This document shows, piece by piece, positions 25,731 through 34,478 of a DNA stretch of 64,000 nucleotides. Below the pieces are notes generated by a model that saw nothing but the letters and a program-made list of their open reading frames with translations, was not told the DNA's origin and did no database searches. Both the position numbers and the translations under genes were made by a program. This stretch comes from Streptomyces klenkii. GTDB taxonomy: Bacteria; Actinomycetota; Actinomycetes; Streptomycetales; Streptomycetaceae. The stretch is taken from the NCBI RefSeq assembly GCF_003626645.1, contig NZ_RBAM01000011.1, forward strand, positions 183,498 to 247,497. Reading direction: 5' to 3'. Positions within the stretch are counted from its first letter, which is position 1; each line of letters begins with the position of its first letter.

Positions 25731-26816
25731 CTACTGCCGCAGCGACCAGCCCTGGTCGCGGAGCGCGGCGCTCAGCGAAGCGACCGCGCCCGGCTCGACC
25801 ATGAGCTGGATCAGGCCCGCCTGCTGGCCCGTCGCGTGCTCGATGCGGACGTCCTCGATGTTCACGCCGGCCCGGCCCGCGTCGGCGAAGATCCGGGCGA
25901 GCTCGCCCGGCTGGTCGCCGATGAGGACGGTGACCGTCTCGTACGCGGCCGGAGCCGCCCCGTGCTTGCCCGGCACCCGGCTGCGGCCCGCGTTGCCGCG
26001 CCGCAGGACGTCCTCCAGGCCGGCCGCGCCCTCCTCGCGCTTGCCGTCGTCGGCGGCCTCCAGCGCGCGCAGGGACCGTACCGTCTCGTCCAGGTCGGCG
26101 GCGACGGCGGCGAGGATGTCGGCGACGGGGCCGGGGTTCGCGGAGAGGATCTCGACCCACAGCCGGGGGTCGGACGCGGCGATCCGGGTCACGTCGCGGA
26201 TGCCCTGGCCGCACAGCCGTACGGCCGTCTCGTCGGCGTCCTGCAAGCGGGCGGCGACCATGCTGGAGAGCAGGTGCGGGGTGTGCGAGACGAGGGCGAC
26301 GGCCCGGTCGTGGTCGTCGGCGTCCATGACGACGGGCACCGCGCGGCACAGGGCGACGACCTCCAGGGCGAGGTTGAGGACCTCGGTGTCGGTGTCGCGG
26401 GTGGGCGTGAGCACCCAGGGGCGGCCCTCGAAGAGGTCGGCCGTGGCGGCCATGGGGCCGGAGCGCTCGCGGCCGGCCATCGGGTGCGTGCCGAGGTAGC
26501 CGGAGAGGTCGGCGCCGAGCGCCTCCAGCTCGCGGCGCGGGCCGCCCTTGACGCTCGCGACGTCGACGTAGCCGCGGCCGAGGCCGTCCCGGATCGCCGC
26601 GGCGAGCGTGGGGGCGACGTGCGCCGGCGGCACGGAGACGATCACCAGGTCGACCGGGCCCTCGGGGGCCTGGTCCGTCCCGGCGCCCCGGGCCGCGGCC
26701 GTCCGCGCCGCGTCCGGGTCGTGGTCCCTGAGGTGGACGTGGACCCCGCGGCCCGCGAGGGCGAGCGCGGCGGAGGTGCCAATCAGTCCGGTGCCGATGA
26801 CGAGGGCGGTTCTCAC
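25731..26816 (-). CDS. tyrA: Prephenate dehydrogenase with ACT domain
   Basis: NAD(P)-dependent prephenate dehydrogenase of tyrosine synthesis, 361 residues. The N-terminal Rossmann motif is VIGTGLIGTSAALALAGRG. The catalytic helical domain has GTHPMAGRERSGP (substrate His/Arg) and VSHTPHLLSSMVA. The C-terminal 75 residues form an ACT domain (V-T-V-L-I-G-D-Q-P-G-E-L-A-R-I-F), the usual place for tyrosine feedback binding. GTG 26816 has AAGGA six bases upstream. It lies 55 bases before cmk in the same direction and is probably co-transcribed with it. Confidence 0.95.
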   Translation of the reverse strand: MRTALVIGTGLIGTSAALALAGRGVHVHLRDHDPDAARTAAARGAGTDQAPEGPVDLVIVSVPPAHVAPTLAAAIRDGLGRGYVDVASVKGGPRRELEALGADLSGYLGTHPMAGRERSGPMAATADLFEGRPWVLTPTRDTDTEVLNLALEVVALCRAVPVVMDADDHDRAVALVSHTPHLLSSMVAARLQDADETAVRLCGQGIRDVTRIAASDPRLWVEILSANPGPVADILAAVAADLDETVRSLRALEAADDGKREEGAAGLEDVLRRGNAGRSRVPGKHGAAPAAYETVTVLIGDQPGELARIFADAGRAGVNIEDVRIEHATGQQAGLIQLMVEPGAVASLSAALRDQGWSLRQ

Positions 26817-26947
26817 GGGGAGTCCTTGTGAGGTGCGTGGAGCGTGACGGAGAGCGGGCCCGGCCAGCCTATCCAGCCGCTCCCCCGGCCGGGCGGGGCG
26901 GGCGCCGAAGCGGGACTGCCGGGCCCGCGTCCGGTACAACCGTGCAC

Positions 26948-27310
26948 ATGATCTACCACGTGGTGCCCCTCGACGACTGGCTGGCCGTGCCCGACCGCCC
27001 GTACTCCCCCGCCTCCCTCTCCGAGGACGGCTTCGTCCACTGCTCGCCCGACGAGGAGACGACGCTCGCCGTGGCCACGGCCTTCTACAGGGACGTGCAC
27101 GGCCCGCTGATGGTCCTCCTGATCGACGAGCACAAGCTGGACGTCCTGGTCCGCTGGGAGGCCGCCGACCCGGCCCCGCCGCCGGGCGTCGCCCCCGGCA
27201 CGCTCTTCCCGCACGTCTTCGGCCGCATCAACCGCGACGCGGTCGACGGCATGATGGAGATCCAGCGCGACGAGGACGGCCGGGCGACGGGCCTGGCGGT
27301 GTGGTCGTGA
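26948..27310 (+). CDS. DUF952 domain protein
   Basis: 120-residue protein matching DUF952. It begins with I-Y-H-V-V-P-L-D-D-W, then S-L-S-E-D-G-F-V-H-C-S, then L-L-I-D, and ends with FPHVFGRINRDAV, which are the family's conserved strips. The conserved His and Cys residues hint at an enzymatic or NAD-related role, and the fold is thought to resemble ADP-ribosyl transfer proteins, but no function is proven. No ribosome binding site precedes the ATG; TACAAC lies about eight bases before GTG 26942, so the transcript may be leaderless with either start. It overlaps the next gene by 4 bases. Confidence 0.85.
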   Translation: MIYHVVPLDDWLAVPDRPYSPASLSEDGFVHCSPDEETTLAVATAFYRDVHGPLMVLLIDEHKLDVLVRWEAADPAPPPGVAPGTLFPHVFGRINRDAVDGMMEIQRDEDGRATGLAVWS

Positions 27311-28008
27311 CGCCCGCGCCGCCGGCCGGACCGGTCGGGCTCGTCACCGAGCACACCGTCTACGCGTGCGTGATGGGCTCGCGCGCCTTCGGACTGGCCA
27401 CGGAGGCCAGCGATACGGACCGGCGCGGCGTGTACGTGGCGCCCACGCCGCTGTTCTGGGGCTTCGACAAGCCGCCGCCGCACGTGGAGGGCCCCGCGGA
27501 GGAGCAGTTCTCCTGGGAGCTGGAGCGGTTCTGCGAGCTGGCGCTGCGGGGCAACCCGAACATCCTGGAGTGCCTGCACTCCCCGCTCGTCGAGCACGCC
27601 GACGCCACCGGGCGCGAGCTGCTGGCCCTGCGGGAGGCGTTCCTCTCCCGCAGGGTCCACAAGACGTACGCGGGCTACGCGGAGGACCAGCGCAAGAAGT
27701 TCATGGCGGACGTCCGGGCGCACGGGGCGCCGCGGCGGTGGAAGCCCGTCATGCACGCGCTGCGGCTGCTGATGTGCGGCCGCGACCTGCTGCGCACGGG
27801 GTCGCTCGTGCTCGACGTCGGCGACCTGCGCGAGCCGCTGCTCGCCGTGCGGCGGGGCGAGCTGCCATGGGCCGAGGCGGAGGCGTGGCTGGACCGCCTC
27901 GCCGAGGAGGCCCGGGAGGCGGCCCGTACGAGCCCGCTGCCCGAGGAGCCGGACCGGGCGCGGGTCGAGGACTTCCTGATACGCGTGCGCCGCGCTTCTG
28001 CGGGCTAG
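27307..28008 (+). CDS. Nucleotidyltransferase of the pol-beta superfamily
   Basis: 233-residue predicted nucleotidyltransferase. The G-S-R-A-F-G-L-A-T-E-A-S-D-T-D-R-R-G motif contains the G-S and D-x-D of the pol-beta active site. The following residues match the YcgL-like group, including E-L-E-R-F-C-E-L-A-L-R-G-N-P-N-I-L-E and K-T-Y-A-G-Y-A-E-D-Q-R-K-K. The C-terminal half is helical. Related proteins include predicted antitoxin or tRNA-modifying nucleotidyltransferases, but the substrate here is unknown. GTG 27307 overlaps the DUF952 stop (GTGA); GTG 27301 is also possible. The pair forms a plus-strand island among minus-strand core genes. Confidence 0.87.
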   Translation: MTPAPPAGPVGLVTEHTVYACVMGSRAFGLATEASDTDRRGVYVAPTPLFWGFDKPPPHVEGPAEEQFSWELERFCELALRGNPNILECLHSPLVEHADATGRELLALREAFLSRRVHKTYAGYAEDQRKKFMADVRAHGAPRRWKPVMHALRLLMCGRDLLRTGSLVLDVGDLREPLLAVRRGELPWAEAEAWLDRLAEEAREAARTSPLPEEPDRARVEDFLIRVRRASAG

Positions 28009-28012
28009 GCGG

Positions 28013-28038
28013 CGGTGCCGAGCCGGGGCCCGGCACCG
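28013..28038. terminator. Bidirectional terminator
   Basis: CGGTGCCG (28013-28020) pairs with CGGCACCG (28031-28038) across a GC-rich loop, between two convergent genes. Confidence 0.65.
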
Positions 28039-28059
28039 CGGGGCCGTGCCCCGGACCTG

Positions 28060-29379
28060 CTAGAGGTCGACCTCGCGCATGAGCATGCCGACCTCGGTGT
28101 TCGTCAGGCGGCGGAGCCAGCCCGACTTCTGGTCGCCCAGGGGGATCGGGCCGAAGCTGGTGCGGACCAGCTTCTCGACGGGGAAGCCCGCCTCGGCCAG
28201 CATGCGCCGCACGATGTGCTTGCGGCCCTCGTGGAGGGTGACCTCGACCAGGTAGTTCTTACCGGTCTGCTGGATGACGCGGAAGTTGTCCGCGCGGGCG
28301 TACCCGTCCTCCAGCTCGATGCCGTTCTTGAGCTGCTTGCCGATGTCCCGCGGCAGCGGCCCCGTGATCGCGGCGAGGTACGTCTTCTGCACGCCGTACC
28401 GCGGGTGCGTCAGCCGGTGGGCCAGCTCGCCGTGGTTGGTGAGCAGGATGATGCCCTCGGTCTCCGTGTCGAGGCGGCCGACGTGGAAGAGCCGGGTCTC
28501 GCGGTTGGTGACGTAGTCGCCGAGGCACTGGCGGCCGTCGGGGTCCTCCATGGTGGAGACGACGCCGGCCGGCTTGTTGAGGGCGAAGAAGAGGTAGGAC
28601 TGGGTGGCGACGGTCAGGCCGTCGACCTTGATCTCGTCCTTCTCGGGGTCGACCCGCAGGCCCTGCTCGGTGACGATCTGGCCGTTGACCTCGACGCGGG
28701 CCTGCTCGATGAGCTCCTCGCAGGCGCGGCGGGAGCCCATGCCGGCCCGGGCCAGCACCTTCTGGAGGCGCTCGCCCTCCTGCTCGGCGCCGGGGAAGGT
28801 CTTGGGCGTCTTCACCTGCGGCTTGTTGTGCCGCTCCCGGTTGCGCTCCTCGATCTTGGCGTCGAGCTCGCGCGGGCGGGCGGGGGCGTAGCCGTGGCCG
28901 CGGGCGGGCCCGCTGCTGCGGCCGCCGGCGCCGGCCGTGGAGCTGCGCTTGGGGCCGCCCTTGGCACCGCCGCGGGCCGCCGCGCCGCGGCCGCTGGTGG
29001 GACCGCTCTGACGGCCGCTGGTGGCGCCGCCACGGGTGCGCTCGGCGTCGGGGCCCACGTCGTAGCGGCGCTCCTCGGGACGCGGACGGCGCGGACGCTC
29101 CTGCTGCCGGTCATCGCGACGGTCGTCGCGGCGGTCATCGCGACGCTCCCCGCCGCGGCCGCCGTCGTAACGCCCGCCCTCGGAGCGGCCGCCGCCGGAG
29201 CCGCCGGAGCGACCGCCGCCGTAGCTCCCGCCACCGGAGCGGCCGCCGCTCTCGGGGCGTCCGCCGCCGGAACGGCCGCCGCCCGCGCGCCCGCCCCCGG
29301 ACGCCGGACGGGAAGACCCTGCCCGGCCGCCCCGGTCGTCCCGGTTGCCGCTTCCGCTGTTCCTGCCGCTGCTTCGCAT
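28060..29379 (-). CDS. rRNA pseudouridine synthase (RsuA/RluB family) with long disordered N-terminus
   Basis: 439 residues. The catalytic part starts near residue 196 with an S4 RNA-binding domain (G-E-R-L-Q-K-V-L-A-R-A-G-M-G-S-R-R). The synthase domain follows with NKPAGVVST, the catalytic Asp in GRLDTETEG, and EGRKHIVRRML. It would convert a uridine of 23S or 16S rRNA to pseudouridine. The first 190 residues are a Gly/Arg/Ser/Asp-rich disordered region with RRDDRRDDRRDD-like runs, far longer than in enterobacterial enzymes. The ATG shares one base with the scpB stop (TGATG at 29381-29377), so it is the last gene of the parA-scpAB operon. Confidence 0.93.
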   Translation of the reverse strand: MRSSGRNSGSGNRDDRGGRAGSSRPASGGGRAGGGRSGGGRPESGGRSGGGSYGGGRSGGSGGGRSEGGRYDGGRGGERRDDRRDDRRDDRQQERPRRPRPEERRYDVGPDAERTRGGATSGRQSGPTSGRGAAARGGAKGGPKRSSTAGAGGRSSGPARGHGYAPARPRELDAKIEERNRERHNKPQVKTPKTFPGAEQEGERLQKVLARAGMGSRRACEELIEQARVEVNGQIVTEQGLRVDPEKDEIKVDGLTVATQSYLFFALNKPAGVVSTMEDPDGRQCLGDYVTNRETRLFHVGRLDTETEGIILLTNHGELAHRLTHPRYGVQKTYLAAITGPLPRDIGKQLKNGIELEDGYARADNFRVIQQTGKNYLVEVTLHEGRKHIVRRMLAEAGFPVEKLVRTSFGPIPLGDQKSGWLRRLTNTEVGMLMREVDL

Positions 29380-30056
29380 CAAAGTTCCGTCTTGTCGTCT
29401 GCGTCGGTGTCCGGTGCGTCCGGATCGAACGACGGCACACCTTCCTGAGTGTCGCCCTCGATCGCCTCCGCCTCGGGGAGGAAGGGCGCGAGCTCCGGGA
29501 GCTCGTGCAGGCCGCGCAGGCCCATGCGCTCCAGAAAGTAGTTCGTCGTCCTGTACAGGATCGCACCTGTTTCGGGTTCCGTCCCCGCCTCCTCCACCAG
29601 ACCTCTCTGGAGGAGGGTGCGCATGACCCCGTCACAGTTCACGCCGCGCACCGCCGAGACCTTGGAACGGCTGACCGGCTGACGGTACGCGACGACGGCC
29701 AGCGTCTCCAGGGCGGCCTGCGTGAGCCGTGCCTGCTGGCCGTCCAGGACGAAGGCCTCGACGGCGTCGGCGTAGGCCGGGCGGGTGAAGAAGCGCCAGC
29801 CCCCGGCGACCTGCCGCAGCTCGAAGCCGCGTCCCTGGGCGTCGTACTCCCCGGCCAGCACGGCGAGGGCGTCGGCGATCTCGCGGCGGGGGCGCTGGAG
29901 GACCTTGGCGAGGTGCTCCTCGGTGGCCGGCTCGTCGACGACCATGAGGACGGCCTCCAGCGCGGGCCGGAGGTCGAGCCGGGCCACGGCGGAGGCCCCC
30001 GAGGGGCCCTCGTCCACCGCTCCGGCTTCGCTCTCCACCGTTTCCGTCTCGCTCAC
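29379..30056 (-). CDS. scpB: Segregation and condensation protein B
   Basis: Kleisin-associated subunit of the SMC condensin complex, 225 residues. An acidic N-terminal tail of about 25 residues is followed by two winged-helix domains. L-R-P-A-L-E-A-V-L-M-V-V-D-E-P-A-T and QAALETLAVVAYRQPVSRSK are conserved family motifs, and the C-terminus is acidic and variable. It acts with ScpA and SMC in compaction and segregation of chromosomes. GTG 30056 overlaps the scpA stop (GTGA at 30053-30056), which ensures balanced production of the two subunits. Confidence 0.95.
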   Translation of the reverse strand: MSETETVESEAGAVDEGPSGASAVARLDLRPALEAVLMVVDEPATEEHLAKVLQRPRREIADALAVLAGEYDAQGRGFELRQVAGGWRFFTRPAYADAVEAFVLDGQQARLTQAALETLAVVAYRQPVSRSKVSAVRGVNCDGVMRTLLQRGLVEEAGTEPETGAILYRTTNYFLERMGLRGLHELPELAPFLPEAEAIEGDTQEGVPSFDPDAPDTDADDKTEL

Positions 30057-31069
30057 TGTGCCTTCTCCTCCGGCTCGGTCTCCGGCGCGCGGTCGAACTC
30101 GTCGGTCACCAGCGGGCGCGCCCCGTCCTCGCCGGTCCAGCACACCGTCAGCTCCCCGAGGGCCTCGTCCTGGTCCAGGGCGACCGCGCGCTCGCGGTAG
30201 AGCTCCAGCAGGGCCAGGAAGCGGGCGACGACGGTCAGGGTGTCGGGGGCGTCGCCGGTCAGCTCCCCGAAGGTCGCCCGGCCGGCCCCGCGCAGCCGGG
30301 CCACGACGACCTCGGCCTGCTCGCGGACGCTGACGAGCGGCGCGTGGATGTGGTCGACGTACACCTGCGGCACCGGCTTGGGCCGCATGGCCTTGACGGC
30401 CAGCTCGGCCAGGCGCGCGGGCCCGATGCCGAGGACGACCTCGGGCAGCAGCTCGGCGTGGTGCGGCTCCAGGCCGACCGTGCGGGGGAACCGGCGCGCC
30501 TCGTCGTCCAGCCGGGCGCTGAAGATCTCCGCGACCCGCTTGTAGGCCCGGTACTGGAGCAGCCGGGCGAACAGCAGGTCGCGGGCCTCCAGGAGGGCGA
30601 GGTCGGCCTCGTCCTCGACCTCGGCGGCCGGCAGCAGCCGGGCGCACTTGAGGTCGAGGAGGGTCGCGGCGACGACGAGGAACTCGGTGGTCTGGTCGAG
30701 GTCGAAGTCGGGGCCCATGGCGCGGATGTGCGCCATGAACTCGTCGGTGACCTTGGAGAGGGCGACCTCGGTGACGTCCAGCTTGTGCTTGGCGATCAGC
30801 TGGAGGAGGAGGTCGAAGGGCCCTTCGAAGTTGTCCAGCCGGACGGTGAACCGCGAGTCGCCTGCGGCGGGGGTCTCCGGCGCCGGCTCCGCGGCCGGGG
30901 CGGCGGAGCCGGCCGGAGCGGCTTCCACCGCGGGAGCCGACGGCCCAGGGGCCTCGCTCCCGGCGGCTCCGGCTCCGGCCTCGCCGCCGGCGGGCGGCTG
31001 CGGATGCGGCCGGCCGCCCGGGCCACGGCCGAGGGGACGGCGGGCCGGAGAGGAGGCGGCTGCGGGCAT
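30053..31069 (-). CDS. scpA: Segregation and condensation protein A (kleisin)
   Basis: Kleisin subunit of the SMC complex, 338 residues. A Pro/Ala-rich N-terminal extension of about 65 residues precedes the conserved F-T-V-R-L-D-N-F-E-G-P-F-D-L-L-L-Q-L-I start of the SMC-binding domain. The TEFLVVAATLLDLKCARLLP helix and a C-terminal winged helix follow. The start is uncertain: ATG 31069 is chosen, but neither it nor GTG 31126 has a ribosome binding site. The gap of about 90 bases to the RHH-like gene contains a duplicated GCTAGCCTC, possibly a promoter -10 (TAGCCT). Confidence 0.93.
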   Translation of the reverse strand: MPAAASSPARRPLGRGPGGRPHPQPPAGGEAGAGAAGSEAPGPSAPAVEAAPAGSAAPAAEPAPETPAAGDSRFTVRLDNFEGPFDLLLQLIAKHKLDVTEVALSKVTDEFMAHIRAMGPDFDLDQTTEFLVVAATLLDLKCARLLPAAEVEDEADLALLEARDLLFARLLQYRAYKRVAEIFSARLDDEARRFPRTVGLEPHHAELLPEVVLGIGPARLAELAVKAMRPKPVPQVYVDHIHAPLVSVREQAEVVVARLRGAGRATFGELTGDAPDTLTVVARFLALLELYRERAVALDQDEALGELTVCWTGEDGARPLVTDEFDRAPETEPEEKAQ

Positions 31070-31161
31070 CGGTGATCCAGGGTGGGGGCGGAACGGGCCG
31101 TGCGACGGCGCGCGGGGCACGGTCACGGCAGAGGCTAGCGAGGCTAGCGCAGCGGAACCGC

Positions 31162-31710
31162 TCAGCGGCCGCGCAGGCGCCGTACGAGGATGCTCGCGTC
31201 GCCCCGCGACTCCAGGTCGGCGAGGACGACCGCGACGGCCTCCCGCACGATCCTGCCGCGGTCGACGGCGAGGCCGTGCTCGCCGCGCAGCACCAGCCGG
31301 GCGTGCTCGAGGTCCATGAGCTCCTCGGCGGAGACATAGACGGTGATCTTCTCGTCGTGGCGCTCGCGGCCGCTGGGCCGGCGCCCCGCCCCGCGCCCGC
31401 GGCGGCGGCCCTGCGCGGGCGGGGCGGCCTCGCCCTGGCCCGCGGCCCGGCCGGCGCCCGCGGGGCGCTCCTGCGCGCCCGCGGGGCGGCGCTCGGGGGC
31501 GTTCTCCCGGTCGGCCGCCGCGGCGGCGCCGCGGCCGCCGTGCTCGGTGCCCGCGCCGGCGGCGCCGCCCTCGGACGGCGCGTCGGAGTCACCGGCGGGG
31601 CCGGGCACCCGCGGGCCGCCCTCCGCGTTCGCCTGCCGGCGGGGGGAGGAGGACTGGAGCCCGGACCCCCCGGTCGTACGGAACAGTTCGTCGGCGCCGG
31701 GCAGACTCAC
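31162..31710 (-). CDS. Putative ribbon-helix-helix protein partnered with ParA-like ATPase
   Basis: 182 residues with two clear parts. The first 115 residues are low-complexity (Ala/Gly/Arg/Pro). The last 65 form a compact domain starting K-I-T-V-Y-V-S-A-E-E-L-M-D-L-E-H-A-R-L and containing V-D-R-G-R-I-V-R-E-A-V-A-V-V-L-A. This strand-helix-helix layout with an alternating-residue strand fits a ribbon-helix-helix DNA-binding fold. The GTG overlaps the stop of the parA-like gene (GTGA at 31707-31710). A ParA ATPase followed by a small RHH protein is the layout of plasmid ParA/ParG-type partition pairs. The fold call is by eye and moderate. Confidence 0.7.
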   Translation of the reverse strand: MSLPGADELFRTTGGSGLQSSSPRRQANAEGGPRVPGPAGDSDAPSEGGAAGAGTEHGGRGAAAAADRENAPERRPAGAQERPAGAGRAAGQGEAAPPAQGRRRGRGAGRRPSGRERHDEKITVYVSAEELMDLEHARLVLRGEHGLAVDRGRIVREAVAVVLADLESRGDASILVRRLRGR

Positions 31711-32876
31711 TCGGCGTGACACCGGGCGAGCACCTCCCTGGCGAGCTGTCGGTAGGCGGCGGCACCCACGGAGTTGGACGCGTACGTGGTGATCGGCTCG
31801 CCCGCGACCGTGGTCTCGGGGAAGCGGACCGTACGGCCGATGACGGTGTGGTAGACGTGGTCGTCGAAGGCCTCGACCACCCGTGCGAGGACCTCGCGGC
31901 TGTGCACGGTCCGCGAGTCGTACATGGTGGCGAGGATGCCGTCGAGCTCCAGGTCGGGGTTGAGCCGCTCCTGGACCTTCTCGATCGTCTCGGTGAGCAG
32001 CGCAACACCGCGCAGCGCGAAGAACTCGCACTCCAGCGGGACGATCACCTTGTGAGCGGCCGTCAGGGCGTTGACGGTGAGCAGGCCGAGCGAGGGCTGG
32101 CAGTCGATGACGATGTAGTCGTAGTCGGCGAGCAGCGGCTTCAGGGCGCGCTGGAGCGTCGACTCGCGGGCCACCTCGCTGACGAGCTGGACCTCGGCCG
32201 CTGACAAATCGATATTGCTGGGCAGCAGGTCCATGTTGGGCACGGCCGTCTTGAGGAGGACCTCGTCGGCCGACATGCCCCGCTCCATGAGGAGGTTGTA
32301 GACCGTCAGGTCCAGCTCCATCGGATTGACGCCGAGGCCGACGGAGAGCGCGCCCTGCGGGTCGAAGTCGACGAGCAGCACCCGGCGTCCGTACTCGGCC
32401 AGGGCGGCACCCAGGTTGATGGTCGAGGTGGTCTTGCCGACCCCGCCCTTCTGGTTGCACATCGCGATGATCTTCGCGGGGCCGTGGTCGGTCAGCGGTC
32501 CGGGGATGGGGAAGTACGGCAGGGGACGCCCGGTGGGGCCGATGCGCTCGCGGCGCTGCCGGGCAGCGTCGGGCGCGAGGGTGGCCGCGTACTCGGGGTC
32601 GGGCTCGTACTCCGCGTCAGGGTCGTAGAAGTGCCCGTCGGGCACGTCCTCGTAGTCGGCGAGCCGCGCGGGATCGACCCCGCCGCGGTCGCCGGCCATG
32701 GCGTTCACGTGATGGCCGTCCATGCTCTGGTGGGCTGTCGGTGTGCTCTGGATGTTCTGGTGTGCCGCGAAGGTGTGGACAGCGACGGAGCCGACAGCTT
32801 CGAGTCCCCTGGGACTCTGGCCCTGCGCAGACATTCCTGGGTGACCACCCCCGGGAGCAAATGTCGACTCATTCAC
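31707..32876 (-). CDS. ParA-like Walker ATPase
   Basis: ParA/Soj-family ATPase of 389 residues. A variable 135-residue N-terminal extension precedes A-K-I-I-A-M-C-N-Q-K-G-G-V-G-K-T-T, the deviant Walker A (KGGVGKTT). VLLVDFDPQGALS and YIVIDCQPSLGLLT complete the nucleotide site. The residues N-terminal to Walker A are longer than in chromosomal ParA. No parB lies next to it, and the canonical parAB pair of Streptomyces is near the origin, so this is a separate ParA-like protein linked to scpAB. GTG 32876 has AAGGAGG about 11 bases upstream. Confidence 0.93.
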   Translation of the reverse strand: MNESTFAPGGGHPGMSAQGQSPRGLEAVGSVAVHTFAAHQNIQSTPTAHQSMDGHHVNAMAGDRGGVDPARLADYEDVPDGHFYDPDAEYEPDPEYAATLAPDAARQRRERIGPTGRPLPYFPIPGPLTDHGPAKIIAMCNQKGGVGKTTSTINLGAALAEYGRRVLLVDFDPQGALSVGLGVNPMELDLTVYNLLMERGMSADEVLLKTAVPNMDLLPSNIDLSAAEVQLVSEVARESTLQRALKPLLADYDYIVIDCQPSLGLLTVNALTAAHKVIVPLECEFFALRGVALLTETIEKVQERLNPDLELDGILATMYDSRTVHSREVLARVVEAFDDHVYHTVIGRTVRFPETTVAGEPITTYASNSVGAAAYRQLAREVLARCHAE

Positions 32877-32948
32877 AAGTCGTCCTACCTCCTTGGTGAC
32901 CAGGAAACATCTAGATAGGTCAGCGTTGCACCATGCCGACGGTTGGCG

Positions 32949-32978
32949 ACTCTATGGCGTGTCGGCGGTTCGCAGCAA
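32949..32978 (-). promoter_or_regulatory. Likely promoter of the parA-like/scpAB operon
   Basis: On the minus strand, TTGCTG (32978-32973), an 18-base spacer and TAGAGT (32954-32949) form a good housekeeping promoter. It lies about 75 bases before the GTG start. Confidence 0.55.
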
Positions 32979-33111
32979 CACAATCCGCCGGAGACGGCAC
33001 GATGTGTCGGCAATCGAACAGGGTTCTGTCAAGGCCTTGCGGGCCCCGACCCGGAAGTTTCGCGGGTGGGTGACCAGGCGTCGAAACCAGTCGCAAACTG
33101 GGTGGAAACGA

Positions 33112-33148
33112 CCCCGGCCGGGCCTTGCTGAACAAGGCCCGGCCGGGG
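33112..33148 (-). terminator. Terminator of ald
   Basis: A perfect 16-bp stem (33112-33127 and 33133-33148, arm CCCCGGCCGGGCCTTG) with a 5-base loop lies 30 bases after the ald stop codon. Confidence 0.9.
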
Positions 33149-33177
33149 GTGCGCTCTTGGCGTGTCGTGTTGACGAC

Positions 33178-34293
<1,116 letters not shown>

Positions 34294-34478
34294 GTCGATC
34301 ACGGTCCTTGAATCAGAGAAATACAGGCTATTCCGGAAATGCGGGGGCACACCAGAGCAGACCGCGGCGACCGCGGCCCAACCAGTCTAATGAAGGATCC
34401 TGCGCTGTCTAGCCTTGCAAAGAGCCAATCTTTTGGAAAAGCACTACCGGTTTCGCAGGTAACCCCTCGGGGATGCGG

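Larger units (their letters stand above)
32877..33177. other. Intergenic region between the parA-like operon and ald
   Basis: 301 bases holding the promoter and leader of the parA-like operon (minus strand) and the ald terminator. No additional gene was seen. Confidence 0.5.
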
